Below are positions 43,973 through 54,631 of a stretch of 64,000 bases of DNA, piece after piece; the first letter of the stretch is position 1, and every line of letters begins with the position of its first letter. This DNA is from XN24 sp047921455 (lineage in GTDB: Bacteria > Pseudomonadota > Gammaproteobacteria > Steroidobacterales > XN24). The stretch covers positions 38,764 through 102,763 of the forward strand of contig JBLRWC010000004.1 in NCBI GenBank assembly GCA_047921455.1, read 5' to 3'. The notes below the pieces were generated by a model. It made no database searches. It was given only the letters and a program-made list of their open reading frames with translations, and had not been told where the DNA came from. The position numbers were made by a program, and so were the translations under genes.

Positions 43973-44047
43973 TATCCCTGCCGCGATGAGCGGCCCGCCG
44001 GGCGAAACACATCCGCACGAACAGCCAGCCCATGGTGAAGCCGAGGG
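43789..44047 (+). pseudogene. Possible ParE toxin stub
   Basis: Six bases after the parD stop a GTG frame reads VKTKSIVLRDI, like the first strand of ParE toxins (for example MKxKPVVPR...). If the duplicated flank is collapsed, it then runs into PAAMSGPPGETHPHE and stops after about 37 codons. The body of the toxin is absent, or hidden if the gap is real. Coordinates include the N gap. Confidence 0.4.
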
Positions 44048-44062
44048 CGAAGGGTAGGACCG

Positions 44063-44467
44063 TCAGGCCGGGACCAGGAACGCGACATCCACGTGCAGCG
44101 CCGCGAGACCCCGGTCGAAGGTCGCCAGGCGGCCCCGGCGGGCCCGCGCCAGCGCGGCCAGGTAGCCGTCCGTGACCTGTCGCTGGCCGTGGATCCGGCG
44201 CCAATCCACGGCGTCGTAGCCGAGCTCGTCGGGCCAGAACTGATGGCGCGGATGGCTGCAGAATTGCGCCAGCACCGCAGCTGCGTCGGGCGGCGAGGCG
44301 ACCGCGCCATGGCGGAGCAGCATGCGCAGCAGTGTGCCCTGCGTGATCGGACAAGTCGCGAACGGCTCGTCGTCGCGAGCGAACCAGCGCACGGCCGGTT
44401 CATGGTGGACATGGGCGGCATCGGCCAGCGCGACGAGCACGTTCCCGTCGAGCAGGCAGACGCTCAC
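44063..44467 (-). CDS. vapC: VapC-type PIN-domain toxin
   Basis: The 134-residue PIN protein has VCLLDGNVLVALADAAHVHH (first catalytic Asp), CPITQGTLLRML, QVTDGYLAALARAR and LATFDRGLAALH with the later acidic residues. It matches the TA_VapC ribonuclease family. The usual Glu after the first strand set seems replaced in PITQG. The GTG start overlaps the antitoxin stop (GTGA). Confidence 0.88.
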   Translation of the reverse strand: MSVCLLDGNVLVALADAAHVHHEPAVRWFARDDEPFATCPITQGTLLRMLLRHGAVASPPDAAAVLAQFCSHPRHQFWPDELGYDAVDWRRIHGQRQVTDGYLAALARARRGRLATFDRGLAALHVDVAFLVPA

Positions 44468-44709
44468 GTCTCGTCTTCCAGTGCGCGCACGTCCTCCGAG
44501 GTGACGGTCCTCGCGGAGCGGACCACGGGCAGGTTGGTACGCGGATCGACCTCGTACGGCGCAGGGGCCGCTTCGGCCACTCCCGCCGGCGCGGCGAGCC
44601 CGCGGCGGACCAGTTCGGTGACTGTCCGGCTCAGGCTCATCCCAGTGTCATGCGCAATCGCCGCGGCGATGCGGTGCAGATCCTCCGGCAAATCGATCGT
44701 GGTTCGCAT
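44464..44709 (-). CDS. vapB: VapB-type ribbon-helix-helix antitoxin
   Basis: The 81-residue protein begins MRTTIDLPEDLHRIAAAIAH and continues DTGMSLSRTVTELVRRGL, an RHH DNA-binding fold. A Pro/Ala-rich linker and EDVRALEDE tail follow, which would cover the toxin. It overlaps vapC by four bases. A nine-residue upstream extension (Met at 44736) lies over the operator and is less likely. Confidence 0.87.
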   Translation of the reverse strand: MRTTIDLPEDLHRIAAAIAHDTGMSLSRTVTELVRRGLAAPAGVAEAAPAPYEVDPRTNLPVVRSARTVTSEDVRALEDET

Positions 44710-44719
44710 TAGTGCATCG

Positions 44720-44735
44720 TGATGCAGCCGCATCA
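44720..44735. promoter_or_regulatory. vapBC operator palindrome
   Basis: TGATGCAGCCGCATCA is a perfect 6-4-6 inverted repeat 10 bp before the antitoxin start. A TTGACA on the minus strand lies just upstream (about 44737-44742). This fits autoregulation by the VapBC complex. Confidence 0.55.
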
Positions 44736-44755
44736 TGATGTCAAGTTGGTAGATT

Positions 44756-44942
44756 TCAAACGAAGCGCATCCACAGGAACAGCCCCACCATGGCGATGCC
44801 GAGCGCCAGCTTGGCGGCGATGCCGATGGCCATCCCGAGGGTGGCGCCCCAGCCGGCGCGGCCCCGGCAAGGCGGGCAACACCAGGCCCGCCAGCCCCGC
44901 CAGCACCAGGAGGACGGCGAGCGTCCAGAGGAGGATGGTCAT
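44756..44942 (-). pseudogene. DUF456 membrane protein remnant (internal deletion and frameshift)
   Basis: From ATG 44942 the frame reads MTILLWTLAVLLVLAGLAG and LVLPALPGP, the start of DUF456 proteins. A second, shifted frame then gives AGWGATLGMAIGIAAKLAL and GIAMVGLFLWMRFV with a stop at 44756, matching the C-terminal helix. Only about 62 codons remain of a family near 160, so the middle is deleted and the frame broken. Confidence 0.6.
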
Positions 44943-45016
44943 GCGCGGGACCATGAAAGAAAAGCGCCGGCGTTCGGGTATAGTCCGCGCTCCCCACGCT
45001 ACGCCCCCGGCCGCCG

Positions 45017-47020
45017 ATGTCCCTCAATCCCGCCCAGCTTGAAGCCGTGCACTACACGGCCGGCCCGCTGCTTGTGCTGGCCGGCGCCGGCAGCGGCAAG
45101 ACGCGCGTCATCACGCAGAAAATCGCCGCGCTGGTGGCGGGCGGCGTGCCCGCGTATGGCATCGCCGCGGTCACGTTCACCAACAAGGCGGCGCGCGAGA
45201 TGCGCCAGCGCGTCGGGGCGTTGCTGGACGCCGAGACGGCGAAACTGCTCAAGGTCTCCACTTTCCACACCCTCGGGCTGAACATCCTGCGGCGCGAGTA
45301 CGGCAACCTCGGCTACAAGCGCGGCTTCACGATTTTCGATTCCCACGACAGCCGCAGCCTGGTCAAGGAACTGCTGAAAAACGATAACGCCGACACGGAA
45401 GGTGCGATCGACGGGGCGTGCGCCGCGTTCTCCGCCTGGAAGAGCGAACTGGTCGCGCCCGCCGCCGCGCTGGCCGCGGCGGGGGACGAGCTGGAACAGG
45501 CACGGGCGCGGCAATATGCGGCCTACCAGCGGGCCCTGCAGGCCTACAACGCGCTTGATTTCGATGACCTGATCGTGCGCCCGGTGTTCCTGTTCCAGGA
45601 ATTGCCCAGGGTGCTCGAGGCCTGGCAGGACCGTATCCAGTACATGCTGGGGGACGAGTACCAGGACACGAACTACGCGCAGTACCAGCTCATGGGCCAG
45701 CTGGTGGGCGCGCGCGGCGCGTTCACGGTGGTGGGCGACGACGACCAGTCCATCTATGCCTGGCGGGGCGCGCGGCCGGACAACCTCAAGAGCCTGGCGA
45801 GCGACTACCCGGCGTTGAAGGTCATCAAGCTGGAGCAGAACTATCGCTCCTCCGGCCGGATCCTGGAGGTCGCCAACGGCCTGATCGCCAACAACCCGCA
45901 CCTGTTCGACAAGCGCTTGTGGAGCGCGCATGGTCCCGGCGATCGCATCCGGGTGCTGGTGGCGCGCGATGGCGCCGACGAGGCCGACCGCGTGGCGATG
46001 GAGATCATGCGCATGCGCATGGAGCGCGGCGGGGCGTGGCGCGACTTCGCCGTGCTTTACCGGGGCAACTACCAGGCGCGCCCTTTCGAGCAGGCGTTGC
46101 GCACGCTCGAGATTCCGTACTCGGTCACCGGCGGCACTTCGTTTTTCGATCGTACCGAGGTCAAGGACGTGCTCGCCTACCTGCGCCTGGTAGCCAACCC
46201 GGATGACGATGCCGCCTTTCTCAGGATCGTCAACGTGCCGCGGCGTGAAATCGGCACGGTCACGCTGGAAAAACTCGGCGCCTGGGCCTCGAGCCGCGGC
46301 CTGGGGCTGCTGGCTGCCAGCCTGGAGGCGGGTTTGCACAGCGTCTTGCCCGCCCGCGCGGTGGAACGGCTGCACAGCTTCGCACGCCGCATGATCGAGC
46401 TGGGCGATGAGGCCGAGGGCGGCGCGGCCGTGGACACGCTGGCGCGCGAGCTGATCGAGGAACTCGGCTACCGCGAATGGCTGTTCGAGAACGCGCGCGA
46501 CCCGCGCCAGGCGGAGACGGCGAACGAGAACCTGGCCGAACTGCTCGACTGGCTGGGACGGGCGTCCCGCAGCGACGACGAACCCACTCTCGCCGATGCG
46601 CTGCGCAAGCTCGCCCTGATGGACATGCTCGATCGGCAGTCCGAGGATTCGCAGGACGATCGCGTGCGGCTGATGACACTGCACGCGGCCAAGGGCCTGG
46701 AGTTTCCGACGGTCTTTTTGGTGGGTTGCGAGGAAGAGCTGTTGCCGCATCGCGCCAACCTCGAGGGTCCCGGCCTGGAGGAGGAGCGGCGGCTTGCCTA
46801 TGTCGGCATGACGCGCGCCCGGCAGCGCCTGTTGCTGACCTATGCGCGTCGGCGCAAGCGCTTCGGTGAAACCCTCGAGTGCACCCCGAGCCGCTTCCTC
46901 GAGGAGTTGCCGGCCGAGGCGGTCGAATGGGAGGGGCGGGTCGAACTGAGCGCCGCAGAAACCACGGCGCGCGCCCACAGCGCGATCGCGGGCCTGCGCT
47001 CGCTGCTCGGCGACGATTAG
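45017..47020 (+). CDS. rep: ATP-dependent DNA helicase Rep (UvrD/Rep family)
   Basis: The 667-residue SF1 helicase has Walker A LAGAGSGKTRV (22-31), AAVTFTNKAAREMRQR, the DEYQDTNYAQYQL Walker B box, VVGDDDQSIYAWRGA, LEQNYRSSGRI, GTSFFDRTEVKDVLAYLR, LMTLHAAKGLEFPTVFLVG and EERRLAYVGMTRARQRL. Rep supports replication-fork progress through protein blocks. Its neighbours ubiK-comM and cytochrome c5 match Pseudomonas gene order. Confidence 0.96.
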   Translation: MSLNPAQLEAVHYTAGPLLVLAGAGSGKTRVITQKIAALVAGGVPAYGIAAVTFTNKAAREMRQRVGALLDAETAKLLKVSTFHTLGLNILRREYGNLGYKRGFTIFDSHDSRSLVKELLKNDNADTEGAIDGACAAFSAWKSELVAPAAALAAAGDELEQARARQYAAYQRALQAYNALDFDDLIVRPVFLFQELPRVLEAWQDRIQYMLGDEYQDTNYAQYQLMGQLVGARGAFTVVGDDDQSIYAWRGARPDNLKSLASDYPALKVIKLEQNYRSSGRILEVANGLIANNPHLFDKRLWSAHGPGDRIRVLVARDGADEADRVAMEIMRMRMERGGAWRDFAVLYRGNYQARPFEQALRTLEIPYSVTGGTSFFDRTEVKDVLAYLRLVANPDDDAAFLRIVNVPRREIGTVTLEKLGAWASSRGLGLLAASLEAGLHSVLPARAVERLHSFARRMIELGDEAEGGAAVDTLARELIEELGYREWLFENARDPRQAETANENLAELLDWLGRASRSDDEPTLADALRKLALMDMLDRQSEDSQDDRVRLMTLHAAKGLEFPTVFLVGCEEELLPHRANLEGPGLEEERRLAYVGMTRARQRLLLTYARRRKRFGETLECTPSRFLEELPAEAVEWEGRVELSAAETTARAHSAIAGLRSLLGDD

Positions 47021-47100
47021 CCAGCGGCCAGGGCTTCGAAATAGGCCACCACCAGCAAGGCAACCACCGGCACCGGCAGCAGCCGGCGAGTTCTTTTCAT
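47017..47100 (-). CDS. Possible 27-residue membrane micro-protein
   Basis: A short frame MKRTRRLLPVPVVALLVVAY followed by FEALAAG has one hydrophobic segment after a basic start. It lies between cytochrome c5 and the converging rep stop, which it overlaps. No ribosome-binding site is obvious. It may be chance. Confidence 0.2.
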   Translation of the reverse strand: MKRTRRLLPVPVVALLVVAYFEALAAG

Positions 47101-47122
47101 GCGCTTGAGTATTCGGGTTGCT

Positions 47123-47665
47123 TCAGTTCTCGAGCGCATCGACCATGTATTGCACGGCGTCACGCACCTGCTCGTCCGTGAGGTTCGCGTTTCCGCCGCG
47201 CGGCGGCATGTAACCGGCATCGCCCTGGAAGCCCTCGATGGCATGCGTGACGAGCGTCTCCATGCCCTTGTCGAGCCGCGCCTGCCAGCCATCCTGGTCG
47301 CCGGTCTTCGGCGCGCCGGCAATTCCGGCGGTATGACAAGCTGCGCAGGCCGCCTGGTAAACCCCCGCACCGTCGAGCTCGGCTTGCGCCGTTGCCGCAG
47401 GCGCGCCATTCGCCCGGGTCGCGGGCGCCACGCCGCCGGGGTCGCGCAGGCCCGTGTTGTCCTGGCCGGCGATCGCCACCTGGCCAACCGGCCGGATCCG
47501 TTCCGCCATCTGCTGTTGAAAGGCCGGATCTTCCTTGATGTGAGCTACCTGCGTGCGCGCGGAGATGCCGCTCGCGAGGAGATAGATGGCAACGGTGATC
47601 ACCACCAGGATGCCGAGCACCACCATGAAGGTGTCGAAAAACTTGCGGTCCGTCTCTACGCTCAA
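47123..47665 (-). CDS. Cytochrome c5-type monohaem cytochrome
   Basis: The 180-residue protein has an N-terminal membrane anchor (TFMVVLGILVVITVAIYLL), a linker and one class I cytochrome c domain with CAACH (107-111) and the Met ligand in YMPPRGG. It would carry electrons in the periplasm while tethered to the inner membrane. It is beside rep as in Pseudomonas. The c5 label follows from the domain and context. Confidence 0.9.
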   Translation of the reverse strand: MSVETDRKFFDTFMVVLGILVVITVAIYLLASGISARTQVAHIKEDPAFQQQMAERIRPVGQVAIAGQDNTGLRDPGGVAPATRANGAPAATAQAELDGAGVYQAACAACHTAGIAGAPKTGDQDGWQARLDKGMETLVTHAIEGFQGDAGYMPPRGGNANLTDEQVRDAVQYMVDALEN

Positions 47666-47765
47666 GGCTGTTTCCTCTGGCAGTTCGCGACACGGCCCGA
47701 GCTTGCAGGCCGATGGAAGCGCGGATTATAGGGGCTTGCCGCAGGCCCGCCAAACGATGTGACAC

Positions 47766-47872
47766 TATACTGCGGTACGAAAGCCGGCCCGGTCGGTAGC
47801 GCCGTGTTCCCTGCGCAGTATCCCTCGACGGTCGGCGGCCATCCTGTGAGCTTGCCACAAGCATCCTATACT
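47766..47872 (+). promoter_or_regulatory. Two TATACT boxes before the glucan/trehalose cluster
   Basis: The 315-bp stretch between cytochrome c5 and the first cluster gene holds CTATACTG twice (TATACT at 47766-47771 and 47867-47872). The second is inside a GCCACA/TGTGGC inverted repeat (47855-47860, 47873-47878 region). No strong -35 is seen. They may be tandem promoters of the cluster. Confidence 0.4.
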
Positions 47873-47980
47873 GTGGCTTCAAAAAGCATGGTCTCTGCGG
47901 CTTGAATCATCATGTTTGCAGGCCGGCGGAGGCCCGCCCGCCCGGTTCCACCGGGTAGTGCCAAAGACCGAGGAGGAAGA

Positions 47981-50900
47981 ATGCTGGCAGTCAAAGCGCC
48001 ACGCATCTATAACCTGTTTCCCTTGCTTGCCGGGCCCATGGCCGCGTGGAAGGAACATCTGCCGCGGATTGCGGCCATGGGGTTTGACTGGGTCTACCTG
48101 AACCCGTTTCACCGTCCCGGCCGCTCCGGGAGCCTCTACGCCATCAAGGATTTCGATCGCTTGCACCCGGTCGTGGCGGATGGCGTGGACGAACCCTGGG
48201 ACGACCGGCTGAAGGCGTTTTGCGACGCTGCCGGCCAGCACGGCATTCGCGTCATGGTCGATCTCGTCGTCAATCATTCCGCCAAGGACTCCCGGCTGGT
48301 CGAGCAATACCCCGAGTGGTTTCGCCGGCAGCCCGATGGAGAACTGGCGAGCGCCGGCGCGCCCGACCTGGCCGCGCCACAGGGCGTGGTGACCTGGGCC
48401 GACCTGACACCGATCGACTACGACCAACGGGCGCATCGCGATGCCCAGCTCGAGTTCTGGACAGCGCTGGTCCGCCGCTACCTGGCGTGCGGGGTCAGCG
48501 GTTTTCGCTGCGACGCCGCCTACCAGGTGCCGGTGGATTTCTGGCGGCCGTTGATCGGCGCGGCGCGCGAGGCGGCAGCTTCGACCGTGTTTGCCGCCGA
48601 GACGCTCGGTTGCCCGCCCGAGCAGACGGCAGCGCTTGCTCCCGCCGGCTTCGATCTCGTATTCAACAGCTGCAAATGGTGGGACTTCCGCGCGCCATGG
48701 TTGCTGGCGCAATACCAGCGATTGCGGTCGGTGGCGCCGAGCGTGGCCTTTCCCGAGAGCCACGACACGCCGCGCCTCATCTCCGAACTCGAGAGCGCGC
48801 CCTCGGCGGAGCTCGAGGAACACTATGCGTTCCGCTACGGCTGGGCGGCCTTTTTCTCGGCCGGCGTGATGATGCCCATGGGCTATGAATACGGTTTTTC
48901 CCAGCCACTGGACGTCAAGGACACGCGGCCCGGGCAGTGGGCGGCGCAGCGCGCACGCGCGCCGTTCGACTTGTGCGAACGCATCGCGGCCATCAACCAG
49001 CTGAAGGCTTCGACCGCCGTGCTGGGCGAGGAGGCGCCCCAGCGCCGGCTCAACGGACCTGACGCGCAACTCGTCGTGCTGCACCGGCGTGGCAATGGCG
49101 AGACCGGGGACGCGGTGCTTGTCCTCAATCCGGACGCGGCGCGGCCGGGTCACCTCGATCCGGGGCTCATCGCGCAGGTCACTGGCAGCGCGCTGTGGCG
49201 AGACGTGAGTCCGGGTCGTGACGCCGTCGAAGTGCTGCCCGGTCAGCCGGTGGTAGTGCCGCCGCTCTCGCTGGCCGTCTGGCTTAAGCAAGCCGAGCCG
49301 GCGCGGCCCAAACCACGCGGCCGCCAGCTCGAGCGGCTGCAGGCGCTGGCCGCCAACCGGATCGCCATCGAAGCCGTGCGGCCGCAGGTCGACGGCGGAC
49401 GTTTCCCGGTGAAGCGCATCATCGGTGAGCCGGTGGCCATCGAAGCCGACATTTTCGGCGACGGCCACGAGGTACTGGGCGCGGCCGTGCAGTTCCGGCT
49501 GGCGGGCACCCGCGCGTGGCGCGAGGCGCCATTGCTGCGCGGCGAGAACGACCGCTGGCGCGGCGCCTTCGCGGCGGACCGGCTGGGTCGCTTCGAGTAC
49601 ACGGTGGTCGCGTGGCGGGACCGGTTCCGGACCTGGCGCGACGAGGTCGGAAAGAAGGTCGATGCAGGCCAGGATGTCGCGCTGGAGCTTCGCGAGGGCA
49701 TGGCGCTGGTGGCCGAAGCGGCCGCTGCGGCGGACGGCGAGGACCGGGCGGCGCTCGAGCGCGCGGTGGCGGATATCGAAGCTGACGTTGCCGATGGCGA
49801 TCGTTTCTCGCGCCTCATGAGCGAGCAACTGCTGGCGCTGGTGGACCGGGCGGCGCCGCGCACGAACCTGTCCCGCTACGAGCGCATGCTCGAGGTGGTC
49901 GTGGACCGGCCCGCGGCCGCGTTCGCAGCCTGGTACGAAATGTTCCCGCGCTCGCAAGCCGCCGAGCCTGGCCGGCACGGGACCTTCCGCGACGTCATCC
50001 AGCGGTTGCCGTACGTGCGCGACCTGGGGTTCGACGTGTTGTATTTCACGCCCATCCATCCGATCGGCCGCAAGCATCGGAAGGGCCGCAACAATACGCT
50101 CAACGCCGGTCCGGACGATCCGGGCAGCGTCTACGCCATCGGCGCCGCCGAGGGCGGTCACACGGAGATCCACCCGGAACTCGGCACGCTGGAGGACTTT
50201 CGGGCGCTGGTGGCGGCGGCCGCCGAGCACGGACTGGAGATCGCGCTGGATATCGCGGTGCAGTGTGCGCCCGATCACCCGTGGTTGAGCGAACATCCGG
50301 AATGGTTTGACTGGCGGCCCGACGGCACGATCAGGTACGCCGAGAATCCCCCGAAGAAATACGAGGATATCGTCAACGTGCACTTCTACCGTGACGCCTT
50401 GCCGGGCTTGTGGTTCGAGATGAAGCGCGTGTTCGAATTCTGGATCGAGGCGGGCGTCAAGACTTTCCGGGTGGATAATCCGCACACCAAGCCGTTTCCT
50501 TTCTGGGAGTGGCTGATCGCCGAGCTCAAGGCCGCGCACCCGGACGTCGTCTTGCTGTCCGAGGCCTTCACCCGCCCGAAGGTCATGCTGCGGCTGGCGA
50601 AGCTGGGGTTTACCCAGTCGTATACCTATTTCACCTGGCGCAATACCAAGGCCGGCATGGCGGCTTACCTGGAAGAACTGGCGCAGGGCGATGCGCGGGA
50701 AGTATTCCGGCCGAATTTTTTCGTCAACACGCCGGATATCAATCCGTCCGTGCTGCACGCCAACGAGCGTCCGGCCTTCGAGATGCGCCTGGTGCTGGCG
50801 GCCACCCTGTCGGGTGTTTACGGCATCTACAACGGCTTCGAGATCTGCGAGGCCACGCCGCTGCCGGGCAAGGAAGAATATCTCGACAGTGAAAAGTACG

Positions 50901-51298
50901 AGATCAAGGATTGGGACCTCGACCGGCCTGGCAACATCAAGCCGCTCATCCGGCGCCTCAATGCCATTCGCCGCGAGAACCCGGCGCTGCGGACGCACAC
51001 CAATGTGCAGTTTCTGAACGCCTGGAATGAACACCTGCTCTACTATTTCAAGGCGACTCCCGAGCGGGACAACTGTTTGCTGGTGATGGTCAACATGGAT
51101 CACCGCCATGTCCAGGAAGCGAATTTCGAAGTGCCGCTGTGGGAATTCGGCTTGCCCGATGACGCGAGCATCGAGGTCGAGGACCTGCTCGAGGGTGAGC
51201 GCTTTACCTGGCACGGCAAAATCCAGCATGTCCGGATCGATCCGGCCCGGTCGCCGGCCAGAATCTGGCGCCTGCGGCCGCCGGCCAGTGCCCGGTAG
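47981..51298 (+). CDS. glgE: GlgE maltosyltransferase with an extra N-terminal GH13 amylase-like module
   Basis: The start follows GAGGAGGAAGA. The 1105-residue protein has two GH13 modules. Module one (about 1-440) has IRVMVDLVVNHS, GFRCDAAY (nucleophile Asp), VFAAETLG (acid Glu) and FPESHDTPR (third Asp), so its triad looks complete. Module two (about 445-1105) is GlgE: a beta domain, FPRSQ, HPIGRKHRKGRNN, IALDIAVQCAPDHPW, FRVDNPHTKPFPFWEW (nucleophile), LLSEAFTRP and NTPDINPSVL. GlgE adds maltosyl units from maltose-1-phosphate to alpha-1,4-glucan. It is the first gene of the cluster. Confidence 0.93.
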   Translation: MLAVKAPRIYNLFPLLAGPMAAWKEHLPRIAAMGFDWVYLNPFHRPGRSGSLYAIKDFDRLHPVVADGVDEPWDDRLKAFCDAAGQHGIRVMVDLVVNHSAKDSRLVEQYPEWFRRQPDGELASAGAPDLAAPQGVVTWADLTPIDYDQRAHRDAQLEFWTALVRRYLACGVSGFRCDAAYQVPVDFWRPLIGAAREAAASTVFAAETLGCPPEQTAALAPAGFDLVFNSCKWWDFRAPWLLAQYQRLRSVAPSVAFPESHDTPRLISELESAPSAELEEHYAFRYGWAAFFSAGVMMPMGYEYGFSQPLDVKDTRPGQWAAQRARAPFDLCERIAAINQLKASTAVLGEEAPQRRLNGPDAQLVVLHRRGNGETGDAVLVLNPDAARPGHLDPGLIAQVTGSALWRDVSPGRDAVEVLPGQPVVVPPLSLAVWLKQAEPARPKPRGRQLERLQALAANRIAIEAVRPQVDGGRFPVKRIIGEPVAIEADIFGDGHEVLGAAVQFRLAGTRAWREAPLLRGENDRWRGAFAADRLGRFEYTVVAWRDRFRTWRDEVGKKVDAGQDVALELREGMALVAEAAAAADGEDRAALERAVADIEADVADGDRFSRLMSEQLLALVDRAAPRTNLSRYERMLEVVVDRPAAAFAAWYEMFPRSQAAEPGRHGTFRDVIQRLPYVRDLGFDVLYFTPIHPIGRKHRKGRNNTLNAGPDDPGSVYAIGAAEGGHTEIHPELGTLEDFRALVAAAAEHGLEIALDIAVQCAPDHPWLSEHPEWFDWRPDGTIRYAENPPKKYEDIVNVHFYRDALPGLWFEMKRVFEFWIEAGVKTFRVDNPHTKPFPFWEWLIAELKAAHPDVVLLSEAFTRPKVMLRLAKLGFTQSYTYFTWRNTKAGMAAYLEELAQGDAREVFRPNFFVNTPDINPSVLHANERPAFEMRLVLAATLSGVYGIYNGFEICEATPLPGKEEYLDSEKYEIKDWDLDRPGNIKPLIRRLNAIRRENPALRTHTNVQFLNAWNEHLLYYFKATPERDNCLLVMVNMDHRHVQEANFEVPLWEFGLPDDASIEVEDLLEGERFTWHGKIQHVRIDPARSPARIWRLRPPASAR

Positions 51299-51345
51299 CG
51301 CTGCACACAACCGCAACACCAAATGCATTCACAACGGGTTTCTAC

Positions 51346-54627
<3,282 letters not shown>

Positions 54628-54631
54628 CATC

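Noticed and set aside
47845..47866. CRP-like site TGTGA...CACA before the glgE cluster
   Set aside because: The half-site spacing is off from the TGTGA-N6-TCACA consensus, so the match is too weak.
47879..51328. Open frame of about 1150 codons antisense to glgE
   Set aside because: It exactly mirrors glgE, is rich in Arg, Gly, His and Val, and has no domain; third-position GC bias explains it.
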